A DNA stretch of 64,000 bases from Bog-950 sp046329495 (GCA_046329495.1 JAXLUO010000015.1:1-64000), one strand, 5' to 3'; counted from the stretch's first letter, positions 33,109-43,416 are shown. The notes: generated by a model not told the origin, from the sequence alone. Program-made: numbers and translations.

Positions 33109-35277
33109 TTATTGATGCGTAAATTTCTGTTGCGCTGTTTTGCCGCTTACCGTTTTAACCTGCACCGTGTAAATGCCCTGTGGTAGGGCCGAAACATGCA
33201 GGCTGTTGGCATTGCCTTTCACCTGCAGCACGCGTTCGCCTATCAGGTTATAAACGTCTATGCTTTCCAAGCCTTCCACACACTCAATAAATAAGGTGCT
33301 GTTAGCGGGGTTAGGGTAAACTGCCACACGGGTGGTATTGGTTACTTCATTCAGTCCGGTAACAGTTACCGCTGTAACAGCCGAGGAGCGCGAGCAAAGC
33401 GATTGATTAGTAGCCACTACATAGTAATCGCCGCTTTGCGTGGCGGTATACGTTACATCGGTAGCTCCGTTTAGTATACTGTTGTTGTAATACCATTGCA
33501 ATTGGGCACCGCTGGCATAACCGCTGGCTGTAAGCACATCACCGTTCTGTTGTAGTACCGGTGTGGTGTTGCCTACCATGTTTACGGTGGTGCTGTTCGA
33601 TGTATCTGCGCCGCAACTATTGGTAGCTACATAGTAATACGTACCGGCATCAGCGCTGGTCATGGTTGGTATAAATAGCTGACCAAAGGTGCTACCTGAA
33701 ACGGGCACACCATTGTTATACCATTGGTGGGTATACCCGGTGCCGCTAACAGTTAACGGACCTAACTGCATTTGATCTCCCTCGCAAAAATCGTAGCTAA
33801 GCCCTAACTGGTTGGTAATTACAGGTGCTGCGCAGGGGGCCGGTGGAGGTGTTACAAAGTTCACCAGACCGGTGCAGTGGTGGCCATCTTCAAACACTAT
33901 CTCGTATGTTTCGGGGCAGAGGCCGTTGGGTATGTAAGGCGAGGAGTTCACAGAAACAGTGGTACCGCCGCTGCTCCAGTTAATATAAGCCGTCATCGGA
34001 AACTGACCCGATAAAGTGATATGCGCATTAAAATCGCAACCGGTTGTTCCGTAAACCGAGTCTAACTGTACCGAGAAATTAGCACAGGCATTTGCCACAG
34101 AACCTTTCCCTAAAAGCTTAATGATAAAACCGGCATAGCCGATGCTCAGGTTGTTGTTGTTCAGTTGAGGCACAAAACCTGAGATAAGAATATCATTGCC
34201 CTGCATTTCCATATCGGTATAATACACCTGCGAAGAACCAAGCAGAAAGTCGGTAGCAACAGGAGCTACATAAAAGTTATTGCCGAATCCATCCGGGTTA
34301 AAAGTTGGGTCAAAGGTGCCGGTGGCATCCATAGCATAAATGTTGTTACCGGTAAAGGCATATAATTCATTGCTGGTAGCATCGCGCGATAACTTTATTA
34401 CTCCTGCCAGCGAAGCAGGGGTTGCTGTAGTGTTACCATTGGTAACATTAAAGAATACCATGTTATCTCCGCCTAACAGCATCTGCGTAGCGCTTACGGC
34501 AATCATAGCTTCGTACTTAATACCGTTCCAACTGTAAAGTGCGGTAGCAACACCATTGGTTATTATAAACACGGTAGAAGAACCCTGCACATTGTAAACT
34601 AACAAAGCATACGAGTTAGTGCCCGGTATAGTACGTAAAGCTTTTAAACGCAGCACTCCGCTGCCGCTGGTAAGTTTAGGGTGAACCATAACCGTGGTGC
34701 CCTGCACGGGGTCAAATTCAGCGATGTATAAACTATCGGCCGAATAGTTGTTGATGGCCGTTACAATATGCCCGTTGCTCAATACATCCGAGCAATTAGG
34801 GTCGCTTTGGCCAACCGGGTATTGCGGACCAAACAAAGCCTCGGTTAAAAACGAATCGGGCTGAGAAGTTTGATGGAAGATAGGATTGGTAGTGCCGTCA
34901 AAGTTAAAGGCCATGTTCTGGTAATGGCCGCCATTGCTGGCTTGTCCGCCCAGGTAAAACTTAGTGCCGCTTAGTACACCGGTATAGGCACCGGCTGCGT
35001 TATACGCCAAACCCGATTTACTTATAAGCGGGTTGCCGTCCACCGTAAATTTTTTGGCTAAATAACTACCATTGGCAACCCCACCCACCCAAAACTGCTT
35101 GGCGGTGCCCACCATAATTTCGTTGTATTGAATGTAGGTGCCGCTGGTGGTATCAATATAAAAACCATCCTGGCCAAAAGTGTTATCGTACCGGTTAGGT
35201 GCCGAAGGTCCGCCGGCGGTTAAGGTGCCGCTGCCCAGTGCAAAAAGCAGAACCAGCAGGGTAGAAATTCTTTTCAT
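33109..35277 (-). CDS. T9SS type A surface protein with Ig-like repeats
   Basis: A 722-residue exported protein. A signal peptide (MKRISTLLVLLFALGSG) begins at the ATG at 35277. The frame upstream is not credible. The N-terminal ~400 residues are beta-rich with many short VxN/GxT strands. Two Ig-like domains follow, with the typical QWYNNGVPVSG and TSADAGTYYYVATN blocks. The C-terminus is a T9SS type A sorting domain (VAVYPNPANSTLF, LPQGIYTVQVK). Likely a surface adhesin. Confidence 0.85.
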   Translation of the reverse strand: MKRISTLLVLLFALGSGTLTAGGPSAPNRYDNTFGQDGFYIDTTSGTYIQYNEIMVGTAKQFWVGGVANGSYLAKKFTVDGNPLISKSGLAYNAAGAYTGVLSGTKFYLGGQASNGGHYQNMAFNFDGTTNPIFHQTSQPDSFLTEALFGPQYPVGQSDPNCSDVLSNGHIVTAINNYSADSLYIAEFDPVQGTTVMVHPKLTSGSGVLRLKALRTIPGTNSYALLVYNVQGSSTVFIITNGVATALYSWNGIKYEAMIAVSATQMLLGGDNMVFFNVTNGNTTATPASLAGVIKLSRDATSNELYAFTGNNIYAMDATGTFDPTFNPDGFGNNFYVAPVATDFLLGSSQVYYTDMEMQGNDILISGFVPQLNNNNLSIGYAGFIIKLLGKGSVANACANFSVQLDSVYGTTGCDFNAHITLSGQFPMTAYINWSSGGTTVSVNSSPYIPNGLCPETYEIVFEDGHHCTGLVNFVTPPPAPCAAPVITNQLGLSYDFCEGDQMQLGPLTVSGTGYTHQWYNNGVPVSGSTFGQLFIPTMTSADAGTYYYVATNSCGADTSNSTTVNMVGNTTPVLQQNGDVLTASGYASGAQLQWYYNNSILNGATDVTYTATQSGDYYVVATNQSLCSRSSAVTAVTVTGLNEVTNTTRVAVYPNPANSTLFIECVEGLESIDVYNLIGERVLQVKGNANSLHVSALPQGIYTVQVKTVSGKTAQQKFTHQ

Positions 35278-35477
35278 TGTTAAGTAATTGGTGATTGAAA
35301 TTTTGTTCGGGCGCAAATGTCAGGTTCAGGCCGGGTCTATTCCGGCACACTTCACAAACGGTAGGTATGGCTTTATGAGTGGCGGACGAAACCGCCTGCA
35401 GGTAGGGGGAGGCTAATTTTGTCTGTAAAATTTGGGGCAAATCCTTATTTTCGTGCCCGCTGCAAGCAATTCAGCAT

Positions 35478-35551
35478 GGTCTCTTAGCTCAGACGGTTAG
35501 AGCATCTGACTCATAATCAGAGGGTCGCTGGTTCGATCCCAGCAGGGACCA
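35478..35551 (+). tRNA. tRNA-Met (CAT)
   Basis: A complete cloverleaf of 74 bases. The acceptor GGTCTCT pairs with AGGGACC. The D-arm is present, the anticodon stem-loop is CTGACTCATAATCAG with anticodon CAT, and the T-arm contains GTTCGATCC. CAT could also be read as tRNA-Ile with modified C; elongator Met is the default call. CCA is not encoded right after the discriminator A. Confidence 0.93.
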
Positions 35552-35555
35552 CACC

Positions 35556-35587
35556 AAAAGGCGAAGCTCACAAGCTTCGCCTTTTTT
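35556..35587 (+). terminator. Terminator between the two tRNA genes
   Basis: AAGGCGAAGCT and AGCTTCGCCTT form a perfect 11-pair stem with loop CACA, then a T-tract that ends at the first base of the next tRNA. It should end the tRNA-Met transcript. Confidence 0.9.
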
Positions 35588-35659
35588 GGCCCCGTAGTTT
35601 AATGGATAAAACGAAGGTTTCCGGTACCTTTGATGGCGGTTCGATTCCGTCCGGGGCTA
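35588..35659 (+). tRNA. tRNA-Arg (CCG)
   Basis: A 72-base cloverleaf. The acceptor GGCCCCG pairs with CGGGGCT (the first pair is G-U). The D-arm is GTTTAATGGATAAAAC, the anticodon stem AAGGT/ACCTT holds loop TTCCGGT with anticodon CCG, and the T-arm is GGCGG TTCGATT CCGTC. It lies directly behind the terminator of tRNA-Met. No CCA is encoded. Confidence 0.9.
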
Positions 35660-35788
35660 CACACATTGCTTGCCCGCTAAGTCAAACCATTTATTGCCTT
35701 TTGCTGCGTTGCCTATTTAGTGTAGCGATGTGAGGCGCAAAAACTTACAGAAGCAACCGATAATAACCCCAAAAAATTAGCAGTACGG

Positions 35789-36229
35789 CTAACGTTTAAA
35801 CTGATTATTTTTTGACCTATAATCCATCGTGAACATTACCCATTGTGCCCCAAGGTCACCAATTGTTGAATTATCTTGCTTTGAGATATGCGTATGTAAT
35901 TCATTAAAAGGTAGCATTACGCCAACAACTTTTCCGGAAATCTTGTCAAGAACTAGTGGTGAGAAGGGCAAGTCATCAGCCGTCCAGGGGGTATTAAAAA
36001 TGATTAGTTCGTAATTTCCTTTCTCTAGCTTTTTAAAAATTGAAAGTCCTTCGTCGGCGGAGTGTGGTTTTTTTAGTTGTTGAAGCATTGTGGTCACAAC
36101 TGGGAGGTATTTAATTTTTTCATTCTTAGGTTGCCACAATAATTCTAAAATAGCAGTCACTTCCCCTTGTTCTAAGGTCGAAACGAGCTGATCATAGTCT
36201 ATGTTCTTTTTTTTATTAAAAAACCACAT
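35789..36229 (-). CDS. Protein of unknown function (146 aa)
   Basis: A 146-residue soluble protein starting MWFFNKKKNIDYDQLVSTLE. It is a mixed alpha/beta protein with hydrophobic strands (YELIIFNTPW, VGVMLPFNEL) and no signal peptide or membrane segment. I recognise no family. It opens the AT-rich block behind the tRNA pair. The frame is intact, unlike most of what follows. Confidence 0.6.
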   Translation of the reverse strand: MWFFNKKKNIDYDQLVSTLEQGEVTAILELLWQPKNEKIKYLPVVTTMLQQLKKPHSADEGLSIFKKLEKGNYELIIFNTPWTADDLPFSPLVLDKISGKVVGVMLPFNELHTHISKQDNSTIGDLGAQWVMFTMDYRSKNNQFKR

Positions 36230-36377
36230 TTTTTGTCCGCTTAATTTTTTTGTCCGCCGAATGTTTGTTTACTAACTGATCGCTAACAGGTTTCAATGCA
36301 TCACTAATATATAGGTTGCAGGCCTAACGTCCTAAATCGCCATCTTTACTCGCCCTTTAGATTGGATGGGGCCAATA

Positions 36378-36971
36378 CTATCTGTTTTTAAACCACTCCA
36401 CAATAGCGGAAAAGAAGTTTTTCCGCACGTCGGGTTTTCGGTAAGCATAATCCCTTATAACTATCACATTGGCTTTTTCGAACTCCTCATCATCAAAGTT
36501 GCGTTCTAGCCCCTTTGCTATCAGCAGCTTTTGCAGCCGGTCGTTATGATCCTGAATTTCCTGATGTTCTCTTTCTGTTCTTTCCGGATCCTCCGGGTAG
36601 ATGGTTAGCGGCAACTCATAAGTATCCAGGGTGGTAATAGTGCCGGTTTGGTCAATGTGCTTATGCCAGGTTGAATAGTCATCGCCACCCACTAACTCAA
36701 GCTGATAGTTGTTGTTGCCATCTTTCGTAAAACGGAATCGTGCTCTATAACCGTCCCGCATTCCGTTCGGGTAGGTTTCAATGTCGTATATTTTGCTAAT
36801 GTCAATTTCATTCGGCAACGAATAAGCTGAATGAAAAAATGTGTTTCTGATTTCCTTGAAATGATTATCCTGAAGAATGAAATGACGTGAGGTTGCCAGC
36901 ATCGTCCGAAACTCCAGCAAAATCTTTCTTTTCGCCAATTCTAATAATCTTTCATACTTTTCGTTTTCCAA
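36378..36971 (-). CDS. Protein of unknown function (197 aa), intact copy of a duplicated gene
   Basis: A 197-residue soluble protein with a helical start (ENEKYERLLELAKRKILLEF). A central beta-rich segment follows (GYRARFRFTKDGNNNYQLEL), and the end is VRKNFFSAIVEWFKNR. The start is a TTG with no ATG before it in frame, so the exact 5' end is uncertain. A decayed second copy lies at 38934-39358 on the same strand. No family is recognised. Confidence 0.6.
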   Translation of the reverse strand: MENEKYERLLELAKRKILLEFRTMLATSRHFILQDNHFKEIRNTFFHSAYSLPNEIDISKIYDIETYPNGMRDGYRARFRFTKDGNNNYQLELVGGDDYSTWHKHIDQTGTITTLDTYELPLTIYPEDPERTEREHQEIQDHNDRLQKLLIAKGLERNFDDEEFEKANVIVIRDYAYRKPDVRKNFFSAIVEWFKNR

Positions 36972-37004
36972 AAAAGGTAAGACGAACGCTTGTAGCCTAG
37001 TGTT

Positions 37005-37272
37005 TTACTTTACAAGATCAAGAATATTATAGAAGTCGCTGTTCTCAAAAGAATGTTGAGTAAAGTAGTGTTCAATTCTTGTCTTTTCTTTATTCGTGGT
37101 GGTAATAAAGTCGTTTATAAAATTCAATTGCCTCGGAAGCATTCATGCAGATTATTTGACAATTCTTTCGTCCCCATACCTCTGTAGTTAATAAGTATCT
37201 GAACAAACTCAAATTCAATTCTGGCTTCAACTCATCAAAAAGCGTTGTCAAGTCATTAATTGTGTCCTTCAT
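37005..37272 (-). pseudogene. Short hypothetical gene broken by one frameshift
   Basis: The first 60 codons (MKDTINDLTTLFDELKPELN, ending YKRLYYHHE) stop at 37090. The neighbouring frame then continues as NKEKTRIEHYFTQHSFENSD and ends at 37005. A single missing or extra base near 37095 explains it. The rejoined product would be about 88 residues. No family is recognised. It is either a real pseudogene or a sequencing error. Confidence 0.5.
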
Positions 37273-37489
37273 ACTCAATTATTTGTTGTCAATCTCAAAT
37301 TAACGTGGTCGTCACGGGTGGCAGCTAACCCCCAAATGTATATTATTTTAATCGAAGGACTAATTTAATTTATTCAAATAACCAAATGATAACTAATAAA
37401 AATGAAAAGTTATATTTCGGCGGAAGTGAAAATCACTTATAAGAGAATTAACAAATTGAATATCACTCCAAAGGTTCGATAAGTCGATG

Positions 37490-38880
37490 CTTAGGCTACA
37501 AATTCCTCAAAATAGTTTCCATTAACACAAGAATTGGTAAGAACACCAACCTACGGAGAAAGTCTTGAAGTAAGTCTATTAGTTCTTTTGCCTGTGCGAC
37601 ACTGCTACATTTTGTTGAACGTTTCATGTTATGAATATTTTGAGTTAATAAACCGGAGTGGCTAACCTCCTGTTTCCCATCAATGCTTCCATCTTTTGCA
37701 TAAAGTATTTCTCTAGGTTGGACACATAAGGAATATTCCATCAAGTCACATAACTATTTCAGTCATTTCTAAAACAGAACAATTTGTCGCAATCTTCAAA
37801 CGAACACTTTTTAGGTCATTGACTTGTTTGCTGCAACTTGGACAAGCTACAACACTTTTCTTTTTGGTATACTCTCTTTTAGTCTTTGCATCGCTCACCG
37901 CAAACTTCAACCTTTATCTTGAAAAGGATAAATGTGTAATCTGCCGCTGAAGTGCAATAAGTAATTAAAAGGTGCCTCTGGATTTGTTACAGTGTTGATT
38001 AATTGAAAATTATCAGCTTGCTTCCTGTGACAGCATTTATTAGTTTAAGCATAGATAGAACGGATATTTGTTGCTCATAGCACCTTAGTAAGTCTGCTTT
38101 GTCTTTTACTTGGAAAACATTTTGAACAAACGACTTTTCGTCAAATGCTGTGCTGATTGGGAATAGAGGTTTCATTGTCACCGCTAATACCAAGCATTGT
38201 AAAATTTCATCGAATAAAACTTACCTCTCTTTTCGCAATACTCCTACGTTGCCGTCTAAGGAGTTCCTGCCTTCGGATTTATCAAGAACTTCATCATCAT
38301 TTGAGTAATTTGACCTTTTTAAACTTAGTGTTTTGCTAAAAACGCAGCCCATACCTTGACAAAGTTGTTCTTCAATTTCAGCAGAATTTTGGGTGAGAAA
38401 TATCGCTTAGCCAAAGCATGTAATTGGAATAGAAAGCTAATAACTCTAATTTGCCATTATCATGCTTCACTTTTGCTTGCGTATGTTGCTCAGTTGCTGT
38501 CAGGCGAGAATGTCAAGTTGAAAATGGTTTGTATTTCTTTTGAAAAAGCTGCTTGGCTTTTATTTTAAGGTAGCTAATGTAGTTGTTGTATTCGGCTGTT
38601 TACCGTCAGTAAAGAAAGTATTAATTCCTTCGATTAAAAAATAGACAAGCATTATCTCTTTCTTTTGCTAAAAAGTCAATGGGCTTCGCCGTGTTTTGTA
38701 TTTTGTCTATAGCAACTACCAATATTTTACAGGAACAGCTGCTGAGGCATTATAAACGGTCGAGAATGAGCCCAATTGTGATTTTGAAAAGAACTAACTT
38801 CCTGAATACCACTCCAAAAGGTTTAGTCGTGCCTAAGGACATGCCCTTCCAACTTCATAGCTTTTTTAAACTCATAACAC
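37490..38880 (-). pseudogene. Decayed minus-strand gene, several frameshifts
   Basis: Minus-strand fragments read in sequence as KILVVAIDKIQNTAKPIDFL, then HTQAKVKHDNGKLELLAFYS, then EIEEQLCQGMGCVFSKTL. An in-frame stop at about 38220 follows, then LFPISTAFDEKSFVQNVFQV. A zinc-ribbon-like piece (VVACPSCSKQVNDLKSVRLK) and a last part (EILYAKDGSIDGKQEVSHSG) complete it. They appear to be one ~1.4-kb gene broken by at least four indels. The original function is not recognised. The limits are approximate. Confidence 0.45.
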
Positions 38881-38933
38881 ATCTTTGCTACAGGTGCTTT
38901 GCTGCGTTGCTCCTTTAGGATGATAGCTGAAAG

Positions 38934-39358
38934 ACTATCTGTTTTTAAACCACTCCACAATAGCGGAGAAGAGCTTTTCCGCACGTCAGGCATATTCCCG
39001 TATAACTATCACATTGTTCTTCTCGAACTCCTCTCATCATCAAAGCTGCGTTCAAGTCCCTTTACACTCTCTCAGCACTTTTGCAGATCATTATGCCTGA
39101 ATTTCCCGATGTTCCCTTTCTGTTCTGTCCGGATCCTCCGAGATAGATGGATAGCAACACCTCATAAGTATCCAGAGTGGCAATAGTGCCGGTATGGTCT
39201 ATATGTTGTGCCAGGTTGAATAGTCATCGCCACCCACTAATTCAAGCTGATAATTTATTATCGTCTTTCGTAAAAGGATCGTGCGCTATACGTCCGCATT
39301 CCGTTTGGGTAGGTTTCAATGTCGTATATTTTGCTGATAAATAATTTCATTCGGCAAG
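38934..39358 (-). pseudogene. Decayed second copy of the 36378-36971 gene
   Basis: From ACTATCTGTTTTTAAACCAC onward this stretch matches 36377-36820 almost base for base over ~425 bp, but it carries many small deletions and insertions and substitutions. No open frame survives. The match ends abruptly near TCGGCAAGAG. It is a clear duplicate of the intact gene, 2.5 kb away in the same orientation. Confidence 0.85.
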
Positions 39359-39529
39359 AGAGTTCCATAGTTCGCTTGTAAATGCCGCTCGAAATATGTC
39401 TAATTGTTTCCGATCCATTCTATATTATTGCTGAGAGGCACGAATATATTCCAATTAGAAATGCTGTAGCGGCAATTTAGCAGGTAAGTTAACGGTAAAA
39501 ATGGTTGACCTTTTATAAGGAGAAATTCA

Positions 39530-40169
39530 TGTTTAATATTTTTAAAGATCAAAGGTTGAAAGGATTGGGAGATCAGGCTCCTTTTAAATGTAATTGGTTC
39601 TTTGCCTATTAATACAGAATAAACTAAAGGCCCAAGTTAATGATGGGTTGTTTCGCGGTGTGCTGACAAATGCCAGTGATATGAAGGCTACACTGCCTTT
39701 AAATTTAACAGTGGTATCTTTTAAAAAGCATATTGAAGACGTGCAGGCAAGGTCTATGTGCTTCAGGGTATAACAGTCTACGATACCCGACAATGTGTTT
39801 CTTCCCTACACGATTTATGTTTCGTCTGGTGTAATAAATGGATATTCTATTCAAGGGGCTTCTAAATTTAAAATAGACCTGATAGGTTTGATGTAACCAG
39901 ATTTAGGCAGGTTTTCGATAAAAATCCGGACTGGCAGGAAGTAGAGAACCTCCTAAATGATGAAGAAGACAACTGGTCAATCCCTCACTATGTTTACGCG
40001 GTTGAACTGGATTGGTAAGAGATACTATCGTTTGCTTGATCTTGAAGATGGAGATTTTATTGGCTTGGACCAAAATGGGATGGCATACGAGATAAGGCAT
40101 GATCCATTTGAGATTATCGAGATTCGTAACAAATCTCTTATTGAAATAATAAAGACCTATAAGGACTAA
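39530..40169 (+). pseudogene. Decayed plus-strand gene of unknown function
   Basis: Fragments in different frames follow one another: MFNIFKDQRLKGLGDQAPFK, NRINKLKAQVNDGLFRGVLT, FKKHIEDVQARSM, TRFRQVFDKNPDWQEVENLL, and lastly RYYRLLDLEDGDFIGLDQNG to IIKTYKD at 40169. At least three frameshifts separate them. The final piece resembles the small soluble proteins often found as SMI1-like or immunity-type hypothetical genes, but the similarity is not strong enough to name. Confidence 0.45.
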
Positions 40170-40249
40170 TTTTTTCTGTCCTCCAGTATTTATTTTAATA
40201 TAGTAACAATATGCGGTGGAGCAGGACATATGTGGTTTGTGGCATACTG

Positions 40250-40985
40250 TAGTGCTAATCGCAATCAGTTTTGGAGTCTGGCTTTTGCGCTCACACGACA
40301 ATCGAACTGCTCTTGAAAGACCTTCTGTTACAACCATTGCAGAAGAGCCGATTGATAGCTCTCGAAATTTATCTGGAGTTTGACAAAAGCCGCTTGCGTG
40401 AGCCGGTAGCGCTTGGTGGACTCAATGATGACAACAAGGCTCGCTCTGTATTCCCTGTGTTCTTCCGACCTGCAGAAGGCTCAGGACCGTAGCGAACCGT
40501 CCTTGCACAATCAACACAGGAGTTAAGGAAGGAATTGCTCCTCGCAGATCAAAATCAAGAATTTTCCGCTAATAGAAAAGCTTTGGCAAGCGTGCAGGCC
40601 GATTCTGCCATTTGGTTAGAAGATATGGATTGCAGCGCATAAGCGGTTCGCAAAATCGTTTTATAACGTTCACAGGCGCAGCACTGGCAACTATTACAGG
40701 TCTAAGCAGGAAAATTTTGACAAACTGAAGGGCTTGCTAAAGATGTGCCGTTTTTTACAAAAGGCTACATTCCGTTCCTCAACTGCTGATCCCGGTGCAA
40801 CATTCATTATTTCCTCTGCATCGGATTCGGTGGTTGTTATGGATTCGTTTTATCTCAGTAAAGATGAGTTAACCCCATCCGGCGCAAGAATTGTAGCCGG
40901 GATATGGCATACTAAGCTTCTTGTGCCAAAGTGGCGATTTACCTCTTACTCTCACCTCAACTGCATCATCAAACCCGGAGGATAA
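40250..40985 (+). pseudogene. Decayed gene for a membrane-anchored, coiled-coil-like protein
   Basis: A hydrophobic start (VLIAISFGVWLL) is followed in shifting frames by LREPVALGGLNDDNKARSVF, ELRKELLLADQNQEFSANRK, ALASVQADSAIWLEDMD and QENFDKLKGLL. Then come DVPFFTKGYIPF and ATFIISSASDSVVVMDSFYL, ending HTKLLVPKWRF. Four or more frameshifts are needed to join them. The original may have been a single-span membrane protein with a coiled coil. No family is named. Confidence 0.4.
40881..40931 (+). repeat. Imperfect direct repeat, copy 1
   Basis: Begins GGCGCAAGAATTGTAGCCGG and ends AGCTTCTTGTGCCAAAG. It matches 43417-43463 with one substitution and a small indel. It is the 3' part of the decayed gene ending at 40985. 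Confidence 0.7.
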
Positions 40986-42372
40986 GGCGTGCCCATATTT
41001 ACAAAGGCCGACCAATGAGAAAGTTTCGCATCCTTTTGTTTAAACTTTAAAATAGCCTGCCGCAGGTTTTCGGCTGGAAAAGAATACTGTGGTAAAAGTT
41101 CATCGGTAAAAATATCCATCAAGTCTTTGCGTTGCCTCATCATCGAACGCTCCACAAACTCATTACTACGTTTTCCTGCATTTGCTTTAATAAAAGCCCT
41201 GCTTAAACCAATAATGCCTGCATCAAGCACCTTACCTAATCCGTTTTACAGGCACTTAAAATAACCAGAGCATTGTAAGAATGCCCGTGTCAAACTGAAT
41301 TTCGTTGGCTTTTTCCAAAACCCGCAACTTTTTTCATCGCCGGCAAATACCAAATGGCTTTTGGTTAAGGGCGAATCCACATCCGCATGGCCATGTGTTG
41401 CCAGATAAATAAACTCTGAACTTTTCATCCGCTTCAGCACTTCTTCTTTAGTGGCGGCCTTTCCCAGCAAAGGAGTGGTGTTTAATTTGTCACTAACCAG
41501 CTTTGCCTCAATTTCAGCCCCCGGCAGTCGGCGATATAAATTCGAGCATTTGCTATAATCCAGGTTGCCCACCACCAGCGGTTTTCGGGGACAAAAGCAA
41601 TTGGTTTTTTACGCTCTACGGCCTCCGTAAAGGTATAGGAGTTCCGGTTCATTATGGCTAAGCATTAACCGGCAGTAGTAAGCCGCCCGGTTCAAAAACT
41701 CGTCCAGCGAATGTCCAATGAAATACTCATTCTATCAACCAAATACCTGTCATCACTAAACGGTTGAAGGGCATACAAAGGAGTGATGAGATATTTAGCT
41801 CCGGTACAATAATCAAACTCTTTACGTTTATTAATTGCTCCGAAATTTTTGGCGGAAAAATCAGTGAAATTTGCCGGGAATAAAAAGCAAAGAGGCCTAA
41901 AAAAGTGGTATCGGTATTTCTGCCCGTTGCTCCGCGCCGTTGGTCTTCAGCCAATAATGGCGTGGAGGATTCATATTGGAGACTGCTTTTAAGCTTGGCT
42001 TCCAAATCAACTAATTCCCCCGGCGATACTATGCTATAATCAGCGCTAACAATTCCTGATTTATTCAGCAGCCAACTGTAAAGCGTATCCTGCTGATGGT
42101 GATAAAACAGCAAATAGAGTTTCAGGGCTTTCATCGTTTTAGTAGCTGTATTCCTGGCAGCGCAGCCTGCAGCTGCTTTAACTCAATCTTATCTCTGCCC
42201 CGGTACACGTAAAACCACGGGTGTTCATTAATATTTTAAAGCGCGATTGAAAGGAGCCTAACTGCGTATTTAAAAGAGCTTCGCCGTTCGTAGCAACCTG
42301 CGTAGCGCCAATAAAATGACAGCAGATAAATAAAAGTGTAAATATTCGCTTCATTATTTTTTGCGTTGCCAT
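40952..42372 (-). pseudogene. CHAT-domain protease pseudogene
   Basis: Minus-strand frames give, in order: a signal peptide (MKRIFTLLFICCHFIGATQ), a partial helical region, LINVKSLIIVPELNISSLLC, DDRYLVDRMSISLD, LPGAEIEAKLVSDKLNTTPL, then EFIYLATHGHADVDSPLTKS with the catalytic His, and ALVILSACKT with the catalytic Cys. This is the order of a CHAT (caspase-like) domain. One base is missing right after SACKT (about 41237), and other frameshifts occur near 42150, 41725 and 41580. The gene cannot make an intact protein as written. Confidence 0.75.
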
Positions 42373-42446
42373 TGGTTTTTAATGGGTAAGCGTTTCTTGA
42401 GCCAAATCAAGCCCACAGAGGCCCGCTTCAATATGGCTTCAGGCGT

Positions 42447-43155
42447 TTAGTGGTAATAATAATACCAATTGCCCTGGTAGTTCACATCAAAATTTTCTTT
42501 GCTGTCAAGGTAAATAGCAAAACCATCCCGTTTAAAATATCCAAACTCGTTGTAAGGGCTATAAGGTCAAAATATTTATCCGCCAAATTTTCCTCGTATC
42601 ACTATCTACATATTGTTGTGCTGTTCAGTCGGTATACAAAAAGAAGGTTGTTGCCGAAAATCCTCTGGATATTTTCCATAGGTCCTTACAATTTAGCTCG
42701 ACCTTCAATTGTTCTATCCTATCTTCTGTAACGCGTTCATTGGTTTCTTCTTTTGCTATTGGTTCAAATGCGCTATAGTAAATCCAGATATTAGTTGTGT
42801 CGTACTTTGGTTTTTCCGGCTTCCTCCACAAATCGAAGAACTGCCAATTTTTATTCAGCTTTTTTTCAATAATCACCTGGCGGAATCTTTCTGCAATTAA
42901 CTGCTGCTTCCGGCTGTCGTAATTTACAATGCCGTTGTTTTCATTAAAGCTTTCTTTTTCGTGTTCGAACTCAAAAAAAACACCCAGTCGCGGCCTCGTA
43001 CCTTTCTCAATGGTGTCGTACATAATATTTATCGTCTTCACGCCGAATGTCTGGTCAATGTAGTCCGCAAGTGGCCTGAAGTCTGGATTCATAACTTCGT
43101 GGCCAAGCATAATTTGTTTCGTTTGCTGGTATTCTTTATCCGAGGAACTAATCAT
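42447..43155 (-). pseudogene. Frameshifted hypothetical gene upstream of the CHAT pseudogene
   Basis: The first 176 codons (MISSSDKEYQQTKQIMLGHE, ending TTFFLYTD) stop at 42625. The other frames continue with DSDTRK, ADKYFDLIA and YNEFGYFKRDGFAIYLDSKE, and end NWYYYYH at 42447. At least two single-base losses explain it. It is a soluble alpha/beta protein, unknown family. It is in the same direction as, and just before, the CHAT pseudogene, and may have been its partner. Confidence 0.6.
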
Positions 43156-43182
43156 TTGTTCAATAGTTTTATGAGAGCACTA

Positions 43183-43377
43183 TCAGTCACGGCCGCGAAA
43201 GTATGCCCCAAGCGAAACGATGGCACCACCAAAGCACATACCGGTGCCAATTAAGCGAACAATGTCAACCCCACGCATGCTCGCCCAGGCTGAACTACTT
43301 ATCATCGCTAAAAGACTCAGCACACCAAAAAAGGTTAGGAGAAAGAAAATACGGGGAAGCCTGCGTTGATTACTCAT
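43183..43377 (-). CDS. Small membrane protein (64 aa)
   Basis: Residues 8-28 (RIFFLLTFFGVLSLLAMISSS) and 41-58 (GTGMCFGGAIVSLGAY) are hydrophobic, separated by a short polar loop, with a basic tail (FRGRD). This is a two-span small membrane protein with intact frame. No family is recognised. It leads into the frameshifted gene at 42447-43155, 27 bp downstream on the same strand, so it was probably the first gene of that unit. Confidence 0.5.
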   Translation of the reverse strand: MSNQRRLPRIFFLLTFFGVLSLLAMISSSAWASMRGVDIVRLIGTGMCFGGAIVSLGAYFRGRD

Positions 43378-43416
43378 GGATTGCTTTTTTAATTGTTTTC
43401 AAGATTTTCCTGATAT

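Noticed and set aside
39903..40337. A 144-codon minus-strand frame across two decayed genes
   Set aside because: The plus-strand fragments give coherent protein-like pieces in order, while this frame has an unlikely composition and spans a gene boundary.
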